Below the pieces are notes generated by a model. The model was not told where the DNA came from. It did no database searches and saw nothing but the letters and a program-made list of their open reading frames with translations. This document shows, piece by piece, positions 7,285 to 15,139 of a stretch of DNA of 19,446 nucleotides (the stretch's first letter is position 1; every line of letters begins with the position of its first letter). The DNA is from an uncultured Porphyromonadaceae bacterium (GTDB lineage Bacteria; Bacteroidota; Bacteroidia; Bacteroidales; Muribaculaceae). The stretch lies in contig CALDIF010000056.1 of NCBI GenBank assembly GCA_937901905.1, forward strand, positions 1-19,446, in the 5' to 3' direction. Made by a program: the position numbers and the translations under genes.

Positions 7285-7326
7285 AGACGTGAACGGTTGT
7301 GACGTAAGTCGCAACCGTTCACGTCT
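7285..7326 (+). terminator. 19-bp perfect hairpin with GTAA tetraloop after tRNA-Ser
   Basis: AGACGTGAACGGTTG (7285-7299) pairs with CAACCGTTCACGTCT (7312-7326). The stem continues through a G-T pair and GAC/GTC to a GTAA loop, a GNRA-type tetraloop. The 3' flank is CGTGTTCGCC, not a T-tract, so a standard intrinsic terminator is not supported. It may stop transcription in another way, protect the tRNA precursor end, or be an unrelated inverted repeat. Confidence 0.5.
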
Positions 7327-7572
7327 CGTGTTCGCCCAAACCGCAAGCTTACTTGCGCTATGCCTTGCAAGGAGGAGGAAGGCGGTAGTCAATCCTGACC
7401 GGCGTCGATGTCGCTGTCCTATGTGCCGTGGGGCGGCGACAAGCCACGCCCTATAATATCCTGAAACTCATCGAGGACGTCGGGACGCTCTCGACGTGCC
7501 GAGTGTGGCGAGGATAAACGAGTACTCGCCAATCGGTGTCGGTGAGAACGAACATCGACGGTATGTGAAGTT
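7327..7572. other. Non-coding gap between tRNA-Ser and the metal ATPase
   Basis: Together with its flanks, more than 300 bases separate tRNA-Ser from the ATPase gene. I see no credible gene here. The one structure is an imperfect inverted repeat, 7409-7420 with 7430-7441 (TGTCGC pairing with GCGACA, extended by G-T pairs). The stretch is GC-rich and reads like intergenic or decayed sequence. Confidence 0.5.
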
Positions 7573-7587
7573 TGCAACTCAGTTGCA
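7573..7587 (+). promoter_or_regulatory. Perfect 7-1-7 palindrome, putative Fur-family operator
   Basis: TGCAACTCAGTTGCA is a perfect inverted repeat of 7 bases around one centre base. It shares T-G, A, T, A, T and C-A positions with the classic 7-1-7 Fur box TGATAATnATTATCA. It ends 12 bases before the -7 box and covers the place where the -33 element should be, so a bound repressor would block RNA polymerase. The downstream gene is a metal exporter, which fits control by a metal-sensing regulator. Which regulator binds is inference. Confidence 0.6.
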
Positions 7588-7599
7588 CGAGAAATGATG

Positions 7600-7607
7600 T
7601 ATCTTTG
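7600..7607 (+). promoter_or_regulatory. -7 box of the metal-efflux ATPase gene
   Basis: TATCTTTG is a perfect TAnnTTTG box 27 bases before the ATG at 7635. An A-rich leader (AAAACAAAAACAAACAAAG) typical of Bacteroidota mRNAs follows. No TTG occurs at 19-20 bases; the expected -33 position lies inside the palindrome at 7573-7587. Confidence 0.65.
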
Positions 7608-7634
7608 CGGCGCAAAACAAAAACAAACAAAGTT

Positions 7635-9581
7635 ATGGCACATAATAACGAACATCACGACGATCACGAGCACCACCATGATGAGGGTGGGATGAAGCGT
7701 CAACTGCTGCTCATTGGGGCAACCGTTGTCCTGCTCATTGCCGCTGTGCTGATCGAGCGCCACTTCGCGCTCTCCACCCGGCAGTTATTGCTCATCTATC
7801 TCGTACCTTACTTATTGGTAGGACATGAGACACTCCATGAGGCTTGGAAAGGCATAATCCGCGGCGATGCCTTCAACGAGCATTTCTTGATGTCCGTGGC
7901 AACCATCGGCGCACTTTGCATAGGTTTCCTGCCGGGTGCTGAAACGGAGTTTCCCGAGGCTGTCTTTGTGATGCTCTTCTTCGAGATAGGCGAGATATTC
8001 GAGGGCTACGCCGAGGGCAAGAGTCGCGAGAGCATAGCCCACCTGATGGACATACGTCCTGACGTGGCTCATGTAGAGACTGAAGGCGAGCTGAAAGACG
8101 TTAATCCTGATGAAGTGGCATTAGGTGAGTTAATTATTATCCGTCCGGGCGAGAAAGTGCCGCTTGACGGTGTGGTTGAGGAGGGAAGCAGTGCCTTGAA
8201 CACTGTGGCTCTGACGGGTGAGAGCTTGCCACGCGATGTTGCCGAGGGCGATGAGGTAATCTCCGGTTGTGTCAACATATCGGGTGTGCTGAAAGTGCGC
8301 GTGACGAAACCCTTCGGCGAGAGCACAGTGTCGAAGATTATCAACCTTGTGGAGCATGCCGGCGAAAACAAGTCGCACAGCGAGACATTTATCACACGCT
8401 TCGCTCGCATCTACACCCCCGTTGTGGTCTTTGCGGCACTGGCTTTGGCAATCGTTCCCGTGCTGTTTGGCGGAGATTTTCCCACCTGGTTGTATCGCGC
8501 CTTGATGTTCCTCGTCGTCTCATGTCCGTGCGCTTTGGTCATCAGTGTGCCCCTGACGTTCTTCGGCAGCATAGGCGGCGCTTCGCGTAAAGGAATTCTG
8601 GTGAAAGGCGCAAGCTATATAGACGTGTTGGCAAAGGTGGGTACTGTGGTGTTCGACAAGACGGGCACGCTGACTTGCGGGCACTTTGCTGTAACCGCCG
8701 TACATCCTGAGCGTCTGGACGAGCACCGGCTGCTGCATCTTGCTGCCCATGTGGAGCATTTCTCCACCCATCCCATTGGTGTCGCATTGCGCGATGCCTT
8801 CCCTGACGAAGCCACCGATGGTTGTGGGGTGAGCGATGTGGAGGAGATTGCCGGTCATGGCATACAGGCTATGGTTGATGGGCACAAAGTCAGCGTTGGC
8901 AACACCAAGATGATGGACAGGATTGGCACATCATGGCATGATTGCGCGCAGTGCCTTGACAACCATCCGGCAGGCACCGTCATCCATGTGGCTGTCGATG
9001 GTATGTACGCCGGTCACATTGTCATCAACGACAGAATCAAGGAGGACAGTGCCGATGCCATTGCCGCGCTGCGGACTCTGGGCGTAAAGAGAACCGTTAT
9101 GCTGACCGGTGACCGTAAAGAGACCGCAGAGCAGGTGGCGCGACAGCTGCACCTCTCCGAATATCACGCTGAACTGCTGCCTGCCGACAAGGTAGAGGCT
9201 GTGGAACGACTCATGTCAGGTGATGGTCACAATGACAACGAGGCTCTGGCATTTGTGGGTGACGGCATCAACGATGCCCCCGTTCTGGCGCGTGCCGACG
9301 TGGGCATCGCCATGGGCGGACTGGGCAGCGATGCCGCCATCGAGGCTGCCGACGTAGTGTTGATGGATGACAAACCATTGAAGATTGCTCTCGCCATCCG
9401 CATAGCACGTCGCACCCTCGCCATCGCCCGTCAAAACGTGTGGTTTGCCATCGGTGTCAAGGTGGCAGTGCTTATTCTCGCCACACTCGGTCTCGCCACC
9501 ATGTGGATGGCCGTCTTCGCCGACGTAGGAGTAACCGTTCTTGCAGTCCTGAACGCTATGCGTACACTGCGTGTCGAATAG
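7635..9581 (+). CDS. zntA: P1B-2 heavy-metal exporting ATPase (Zn/Cd/Pb), ZntA-like
   Basis: This inner-membrane P-type ATPase exports soft divalent metals, most likely zinc or cadmium. The 648 residues show TGES (actuator, 194-197), SCPCAL (metal site CPC, 297-299), DKTGT (phosphorylated Asp341), the nucleotide-binding HP (379-380), TGDR (491-494) and GDGINDAP (542-549). Near the C-terminus, Lys609 and Asp630 are 21 residues apart, the same spacing as the Lys693/Asp714 metal-site pair of E. coli ZntA. This points to group 1B-2 rather than copper. There is no N-terminal HMA domain; residues 1-19 hold seven histidines instead (HHDDHEHHHDE). ATG at 7635 is preferred over the longer frame because it begins this tail and follows the promoter and A-rich leader. 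No regulator gene is adjacent. Confidence 0.93.
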   Translation: MAHNNEHHDDHEHHHDEGGMKRQLLLIGATVVLLIAAVLIERHFALSTRQLLLIYLVPYLLVGHETLHEAWKGIIRGDAFNEHFLMSVATIGALCIGFLPGAETEFPEAVFVMLFFEIGEIFEGYAEGKSRESIAHLMDIRPDVAHVETEGELKDVNPDEVALGELIIIRPGEKVPLDGVVEEGSSALNTVALTGESLPRDVAEGDEVISGCVNISGVLKVRVTKPFGESTVSKIINLVEHAGENKSHSETFITRFARIYTPVVVFAALALAIVPVLFGGDFPTWLYRALMFLVVSCPCALVISVPLTFFGSIGGASRKGILVKGASYIDVLAKVGTVVFDKTGTLTCGHFAVTAVHPERLDEHRLLHLAAHVEHFSTHPIGVALRDAFPDEATDGCGVSDVEEIAGHGIQAMVDGHKVSVGNTKMMDRIGTSWHDCAQCLDNHPAGTVIHVAVDGMYAGHIVINDRIKEDSADAIAALRTLGVKRTVMLTGDRKETAEQVARQLHLSEYHAELLPADKVEAVERLMSGDGHNDNEALAFVGDGINDAPVLARADVGIAMGGLGSDAAIEAADVVLMDDKPLKIALAIRIARRTLAIARQNVWFAIGVKVAVLILATLGLATMWMAVFADVGVTVLAVLNAMRTLRVE

Positions 9582-9800
9582 TTTTGGTCAATTCCCGGTT
9601 GTTGCTACCGTATTCTAAGTCTGTCATTTTTGCGGGCGTTGCGACCGCAATATCCGATTTGTGCTTACATTTGCAGTGAAATATGTAACTATTGAAGCAG
9701 CCCGGTAGAGCTGTGTGGGGATGGTCAGCCTCGAAAACTCCAATGGGACTGATGACAAAGACAAATGTTTCAAAATATTACTGTCCGATAAAAAGTGCCT
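9582..9800. other. Convergent intergenic region
   Basis: This 219-base gap lies between the 3' ends of the ATPase gene and the DUF3943 gene. It holds a short inverted repeat TTGCGG/CCGCAA (9629-9634, 9644-9649) without a T-tract and a TACATTTG box (9666-9673, plus strand) without a -33 partner. I see no coding sequence and no convincing terminator. Confidence 0.4.
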
Positions 9801-10673
9801 TTAAAAAGTGAAACTTAAGCTGAAAGCGTGAGGTGTTAACATTGATGATAGGTTTACTGAATGAGCGCTATTCTTCTTTTTGCAAGGATTGCCCAGGATG
9901 ACTCCCATAAATTCGTTGACGGGGTCGATCACAAAGGCCACCACATGACCCAAAAATCCACTTCCGAGCAGTCGATAGTTGTTAGCCACAATACCTCGCT
10001 TGATTTTGTAGAACTGTTCGCCGATTATTGAACCTACAATGGGTGTGATTATCAAGTCTTGAATCGATGGGTATTCCATGAAAGCCTCAATGCCGTACTC
10101 CCAGAACAAGGTGGAAATAGCGCAACTGTATAATGCCGATTGCCAAGCGTTGAAACCTTGTGAGCGTGCGCTCATGTAGTAGGCGGCTCCGCCATAAGGG
10201 TGAAGCACGAAATTAAACACCCAGTTGTCGTGATCCCACACGGCACCTTTCTTTACATGCATCCACCATCGCTTGAAAAACGGTGTCTCGCGTAATTTTG
10301 TCTTATTCCATGCCGTGGTGTTTTCGGGTAAAAGTTCAAGTATTCCAAGCGTTGCCAATCCGCCACCGAATAGAGCAGTTGTGTTTTGTGTCAGCCGGTG
10401 CTTGTTTGGACAGGAAAAAGATTTTGAGTACGGCAGGTCATAGATGTTCAAGGTGGATTTATCAAGTTGATTTACCACACATGAGTCCACGGTGACAACT
10501 CCATTACTCAAAGGACTCTGTTTCTGTGCTGTGACAGCGGCTGAGTCGCTTTGTAGTTTCATGTCAAAACTATCTATCAATAGAGAATCACCGTCCTCAC
10601 TGCAATAATTCATTTGTTCTTCTGCTTGTGGCTGAAAAGCAGGTAGGCAGATTATCATTAAATACTTAAACAT
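9801..10673 (-). CDS. DUF3943-family envelope protein, last gene of the RND operon
   Basis: The 290 residues match my recollection of the DUF3943 family. The blocks are ILELLPENTTAWNK (111-124), VLHPYGGAAYYMSAR (156-170), STLFWEYGIEAFMEYPSIQDL (187-207), ITPIVGSIIGEQFY (209-222) and FVIDPVNEF (247-255). A short hydrophobic N-terminus (MFKYLMIICLPAF) may be a signal. A low-complexity region follows, then two or three hydrophobic segments. The chain ends AFSLSFTF, an aromatic-ended alternating strand like those closing outer-membrane barrels. The start lies 13 bases after the TolC-like gene, so it is in the efflux operon. The family has no established function that I know; a role in the exporter's envelope context is inference. 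Confidence 0.85.
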   Translation of the reverse strand: MFKYLMIICLPAFQPQAEEQMNYCSEDGDSLLIDSFDMKLQSDSAAVTAQKQSPLSNGVVTVDSCVVNQLDKSTLNIYDLPYSKSFSCPNKHRLTQNTTALFGGGLATLGILELLPENTTAWNKTKLRETPFFKRWWMHVKKGAVWDHDNWVFNFVLHPYGGAAYYMSARSQGFNAWQSALYSCAISTLFWEYGIEAFMEYPSIQDLIITPIVGSIIGEQFYKIKRGIVANNYRLLGSGFLGHVVAFVIDPVNEFMGVILGNPCKKKNSAHSVNLSSMLTPHAFSLSFTF

Positions 10674-10686
10674 CGTTGGCTGTTTA

Positions 10687-12033
10687 TTATTGAGCTGTGG
10701 CTTGTCGGTACTTAAGTGCGTTTATTTGATAGGTTACATAGGCATCGGTTCGACTGTCGAGTGCTTGCTGATAGAGCATTTGAGCCTCAAGCAGGTCGCT
10801 CATTTTCGATATGCCGGCATTGTAATAGTCGCGGTTGAGCCTTAGATTTTCCTCGGCTTGCTCAATGCTGCGTTCGGCAATAAGCATCTGCTGTAAAGCC
10901 TCGTTAACATCATTCCATGCACTTTGCATACGAATGGTGAGCAGTTCTGACTTTTCAGCCATTTGGTCAATGGCGTTTTGCCGCTGCAATTCGCTGCGCT
11001 TGATTGCGTGCGACCCTCCCCACCAGTCACTGATTGGGATTGACAATGTGGCAAACACCATTGCGAAAGCACGGTCTTTATCGAGCAAGTTGTGATAGTT
11101 GTAACCGGCACCTACTGCTAACGTCGGCAGGTTTTGCCCCAAGACCATTTTCTTGTTTAATGTAGCGGCCTCAACTTGCTTATTAAGCAATTGGTATTCG
11201 GTGAGGGATTGCAACGCAGCGTCGGGATCCACATAAGCCACAGGCTCGGCAATGATAAAATCGAGCGGTGCTACCCTAAAAGTAGTGTCGTTTAATCCAC
11301 AATGCTGGCTGAGCAACAGTTTGGTAACGGCACTTCCGTTATTTAATTTCAACCATTGACTTGCCAGCTCATTTTGTCGCAACTGCACTTGCAACAAGTC
11401 GTTGCGCATGGCCACACCGGCTTTCACCGCTACATCCACGTCCTTGTGAATGTCGGCGAGCAACGTATCGACTGCCTGCAAGGTCAAGGCCTTTTGCTGC
11501 AGAGATATCAGTTGCCAGTAGTATAGTTCCGTTTTTAAGTCGACCTCGTTCTCGGCAAGTGCCAGTTGCAATACGCTTACATCTTCTCCCACTTTAGCCA
11601 ATCGGTTGCCATTGACGATTTGCCCTCCGGCAAAAATCGGTTGCATGAGGGTAACCCCTGCAACGGTTCCTTTTTTTATCATCGACAGGTTTACGGGAGA
11701 GCCGAGCGAAGCCAACAATTCAGCGGGTAATGTCGACTCTAATGATGATAATAACGATGAAGGCAGAATTTCTGACGGGTTCACGGTCATTGATGCCATC
11801 CCTTTATTGGCATTGAAAGTGAGTCCGGTGGCACTGACCGAGGGGAAATATTTTGTGAAAGCTTCGGCGCGCTGTTGCCCGGCGGCATCAATGTCGCGAT
11901 GTGCCTGCGCAAGAGCATGGTTGTTTTGCCTTGCCGCCGTTTTCAGTTGGTCAAGAGAATAGGTGTTTTGCGCATTGACGTTAAACACCGCACACCCCAG
12001 AATGGTGATTGCAATTAAACTATTAAATCTCAT
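10687..12033 (-). CDS. TolC-family outer membrane efflux channel
   Basis: The 448-residue protein is the outer-membrane exit duct of a tripartite exporter. It has a Sec signal peptide (MRFNSLIAITILGCAVFNVNA, cleavage before Gln22). The repeated long helical hairpins of OEP proteins follow: SLDQLKTAARQNNHALAQAHRDIDAA early, and NLRLNRDYYNAGISKMSDLLEAQ near the C-terminus, the latter a hallmark of the second OEP repeat. The strand regions FTKYFPSVSATGL and LPTLAVGAGYNY fit the barrel. The start codon is 2 bases after the RND stop, so the two are surely co-transcribed and probably coupled. Confidence 0.93.
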   Translation of the reverse strand: MRFNSLIAITILGCAVFNVNAQNTYSLDQLKTAARQNNHALAQAHRDIDAAGQQRAEAFTKYFPSVSATGLTFNANKGMASMTVNPSEILPSSLLSSLESTLPAELLASLGSPVNLSMIKKGTVAGVTLMQPIFAGGQIVNGNRLAKVGEDVSVLQLALAENEVDLKTELYYWQLISLQQKALTLQAVDTLLADIHKDVDVAVKAGVAMRNDLLQVQLRQNELASQWLKLNNGSAVTKLLLSQHCGLNDTTFRVAPLDFIIAEPVAYVDPDAALQSLTEYQLLNKQVEAATLNKKMVLGQNLPTLAVGAGYNYHNLLDKDRAFAMVFATLSIPISDWWGGSHAIKRSELQRQNAIDQMAEKSELLTIRMQSAWNDVNEALQQMLIAERSIEQAEENLRLNRDYYNAGISKMSDLLEAQMLYQQALDSRTDAYVTYQINALKYRQATAQ

Positions 12034-12035
12034 TA

Positions 12036-15000
12036 TTAATTATCTTGTATTTCGTTTTTAGAATCGGTGTTTACATTCTCTCGTCTCACCATACTATAGC
12101 CGATAGGCAACCCCGTGAGGATGAAGAGCATGGTGATGAGTGTGCCATAGAAGATGACGTTACCCATCGGAGCCCATAGTGTTGAGCCGCTTATAATCAT
12201 AGGGATGACACCCATCGAAGCGGCGGCTGAAGTGAGGAAGATGGGACGCATACGACGTTTGGCACTCAGATAGATTGCTTTGTGAGGTGTTAAATGCTCA
12301 GTCTCAATCAATTCTTCTGCATAGTCGTACATGATGATAGCGTTGCGCACCAGGATGCCCATGAGCGAGATAAGGCCCAAAAAACAGGTGAAAGTGACTT
12401 CTCCGTGGAACATAATGCCCACGGCGGTACCAAAGAAGCATAGCGTCAGGCTGCACAGCAGTAGCGTGGCAGTGCTTATCCGCTTGAAGTGGTAAATGAG
12501 CAAGAAGAAAATAATCACCGCTGCGATGACCAATGCCGCGAGCAATGTGGGCAGGTTGGTGTCGTTCTCGGCAATCTCTCCGCCCCATGAGAGTGTGATT
12601 CCATCGGGTAGCGGCACTTCGGCAAGTTCTTTCTGCAACGCCATGGTTACTGAAGTGACGTTCTGTCCGTCTTGCACCTCGCTCATTATCGTTGTGGTGC
12701 GCTGCCCATTTCGATGGGCAATCTGACCGTCTTGCCATTGAGGAGTGATTGTTGCCACTTGCCTGAGGGGCACTTGTCGCAGTCCGCCCTGTACGGCAAT
12801 CAGTTCATCGCCCAACTTCTGCCTTGTGTTAATCCCGGCATGCGAGCCTTTAAGGCAAACGTTGATTGGATAATCTTCCTGCCAAATAGTGCCCATCGGT
12901 AATCCGTCGGAGTTATATCGCATGAGCATTGATATTTCAGCATCGGCATTAGAAATTCCCATCAAGTCTGATTTTACGGGATCCAGATGAATCTCCGTTG
13001 CCAACAACGGCTCTTGTATGTCGTTACGCACCAATTTTAGTTTGGGGTGATTGCGCAGCCTTCGAGTGATTGAGTCGGTGGTGGCTTTCAACGTAGCCCA
13101 ATCGTCACCTGTCAAGCGCACTTCAATGGGATTGGATTCGGATCCGTAGTCGAGTTGCTTAAAGCGAATGTAGGCTTCGGGAAATGCTTCCTCGTATTTG
13201 GGTTTATATTCAGCGAGAATTTCCTCGGTATCATTCGACGACTTGGTGTTGACGATAAACTGTGCATAGTTTGAGCCGCCGAATTGGGGCGCATACACGG
13301 TGTGGAAGCGCGGCGACGCTGTCCCCTTGAATGAGGCGATAGAGATAATGCGCTCGTCCTTGCTCAGCAGGTGTTCCAGCGAGTCGGCAAGCGCGGCGGT
13401 TTTGTCTAATGAGGTGCCCGTCGGCAAATAAATCTCAACCGCAAACTGGTTGCGCTCGGCTCGCGGCATCAGTCGTTGCGGCAAGTTAATAAGAATAATC
13501 ATCGACAGTATAATCGAGGCAATGGTCAAGCCACACACAATGTACTTATGCTTGAAGCACAAGTCGATAATTCGGTCATAGGTGCGCTGCATCACGTCAA
13601 GAAAATCAAAACTGTTTTTAGCTGAACTACCCATAGGCTTCCTAATAAACCAATACTGCATAAACGGAATCACTAATTCGGCTACGGCGATCGAAACGAG
13701 CAGTATAATCAGAATTGCCCACGGGAAGTAGTGTACCGTGTCGTTCATCGACCCTTTAGTTGTCAGCAAGAATGGGAAGAACGTGATTGAAATGGCCATA
13801 GTTGCAGTGAAGATGCTTTTGAAGAAGTGTGTGGCACTTTCAATCGAGGCCTTCCATCGGACTTCGCCCTCGCCCAGTTTCTCCATGTAGGAGTCAATGA
13901 TAACGATGGAGTTATCGACTACCATGCCGAGCGAGACAATGAGCGCGGCAAGTGTCACAGTGTTCAACTCTATATCGAATGAAAAGAATAGCCCCAGCGA
14001 GATAAAGATTGTGATTGGAATGGTTGAGGCTGTTATAAGTGCTACTCGCAAGGGCATCAATAACAATACCACGACTATGACGGCAATCACGGCGATGAGC
14101 AACTCTTTGAGGAAATCCATTACCGAGTCACCGACAACTTTCGGCTGGTCGGTGATGCGGAACATTTTAACACTTTGTGGTAGAGTAGGCTCAAATTCGT
14201 CGAGCACTTGATACACTTCGTTTCCCATGTCGGTAATACTTCGTCCCGACTTCATCTCAATGCTCAACACGAGACATTTCACACCATTGTTGGTGACAAA
14301 TGACGAGGGCTCGGGGTATTCACGCTTAACAGTCGCCACATCCTTCAGTCGCACGACCGTGCCACGCGGGTCGCTAAAGACTACCGTCTGCTCCACGTCG
14401 CTCACCATGTTCAACGGGTGTCTTACATAAATGGGCGAATTGTAATCGCCATTCTTTAGTGTGCCCGCCATAGTGAAGAAGTCTTTGGATTTCAGCGCGA
14501 GGGCTATTGTCTTGTCGGAGATGCCATAGTGCGAAAGCCGGTCATAGTCAAGATAAACGGCTATCTGTTCTTGTTGCTGACCTACGACGGTGATACGTCC
14601 CACACTCTCAACGGTGCGCATTCGGTCTTTCAGGCAATCCATGTACTCTTTTAATTCACGATAGGTCTTGTCCTTCGATTCCATTGTGATCAGCATCGCC
14701 GATGAGTCACCGAAGTCGTCATTCACCTGTACCGCGAGTACCCCTTGTGGCAACGAGCCCTTGAACGACTCCATGCCGTGCTTGAATTTTGACCAAAACT
14801 CTTCCTTATCCGAAATGTCATCATTTAGTTCTATCTGGATAATGGACATTGAATTGCGGCTATAGGATTTAGTCTTCACCTTGTTTACCTCCTTGTAAGT
14901 GAAGACGAATTCCTCAAGCGGTTTCGTGACCTGTTGTTCCACTTCGAGTGCCGACGATCCGGGATAAACGGCAACGACAACACCTTGACGTATGGTGATG

Positions 15001-15134
15001 TCGGGAAACTCATTTTTCCTTATGCCGTATAGACCATATATACCGAAGGCAATCAGTACACACGTTATCAATATCACTATCTTATGATAGCGCATTGCCC
15101 ATTCCACGGGGTTCATCTTATGTTTATCTTCCAT
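12036..15134 (-). CDS. RND-family multidrug efflux pump (AcrB/SwrC-like)
   Basis: This is the inner-membrane proton-driven pump of the exporter. ATG at 15132-15134 (MEDKHKMNPVEWAMRY) is 5 bases after the adaptor stop and gives 1032 residues; a start 18 codons upstream would overlap the adaptor, and Met7 is an alternative. The layout is standard: TM1 (about 17-36), porter region 1 opening FPDI...YPGSSALEVEQQVTKPLE, a TM2-7 block from about 343, porter region 2, and a TM8-12 block near the C-terminus. The TM4 motif is GMVVDNSIVIID, with Asp407 but Asn408 where AcrB has a second Asp. The TM10 motif is GILVRNAI, with Arg930 where AcrB has Lys. These relay changes suit SwrC-like members. Substrates cannot be predicted. 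Confidence 0.94.
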   Translation of the reverse strand: MEDKHKMNPVEWAMRYHKIVILITCVLIAFGIYGLYGIRKNEFPDITIRQGVVVAVYPGSSALEVEQQVTKPLEEFVFTYKEVNKVKTKSYSRNSMSIIQIELNDDISDKEEFWSKFKHGMESFKGSLPQGVLAVQVNDDFGDSSAMLITMESKDKTYRELKEYMDCLKDRMRTVESVGRITVVGQQQEQIAVYLDYDRLSHYGISDKTIALALKSKDFFTMAGTLKNGDYNSPIYVRHPLNMVSDVEQTVVFSDPRGTVVRLKDVATVKREYPEPSSFVTNNGVKCLVLSIEMKSGRSITDMGNEVYQVLDEFEPTLPQSVKMFRITDQPKVVGDSVMDFLKELLIAVIAVIVVVLLLMPLRVALITASTIPITIFISLGLFFSFDIELNTVTLAALIVSLGMVVDNSIVIIDSYMEKLGEGEVRWKASIESATHFFKSIFTATMAISITFFPFLLTTKGSMNDTVHYFPWAILIILLVSIAVAELVIPFMQYWFIRKPMGSSAKNSFDFLDVMQRTYDRIIDLCFKHKYIVCGLTIASIILSMIILINLPQRLMPRAERNQFAVEIYLPTGTSLDKTAALADSLEHLLSKDERIISIASFKGTASPRFHTVYAPQFGGSNYAQFIVNTKSSNDTEEILAEYKPKYEEAFPEAYIRFKQLDYGSESNPIEVRLTGDDWATLKATTDSITRRLRNHPKLKLVRNDIQEPLLATEIHLDPVKSDLMGISNADAEISMLMRYNSDGLPMGTIWQEDYPINVCLKGSHAGINTRQKLGDELIAVQGGLRQVPLRQVATITPQWQDGQIAHRNGQRTTTIMSEVQDGQNVTSVTMALQKELAEVPLPDGITLSWGGEIAENDTNLPTLLAALVIAAVIIFFLLIYHFKRISTATLLLCSLTLCFFGTAVGIMFHGEVTFTCFLGLISLMGILVRNAIIMYDYAEELIETEHLTPHKAIYLSAKRRMRPIFLTSAAASMGVIPMIISGSTLWAPMGNVIFYGTLITMLFILTGLPIGYSMVRRENVNTDSKNEIQDN

Positions 15135-15139
15135 GGTTC

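Noticed and set aside
9629..9649. TTGCGG/CCGCAA hairpin as terminator of the metal ATPase
   Set aside because: The stem is only 6 bp and no T-tract follows on either strand.
9666..9673. TACATTTG as a plus-strand promoter
   Set aside because: It has no TTG at the right spacing and no downstream gene on that strand; it would run antisense into the DUF3943 gene.
7191..9800. tRNA-Ser-linked genomic island carrying the metal ATPase
   Set aside because: No integrase, no repeat of the tRNA 3' end downstream and no insertion sequence were found, so integration is not supported.
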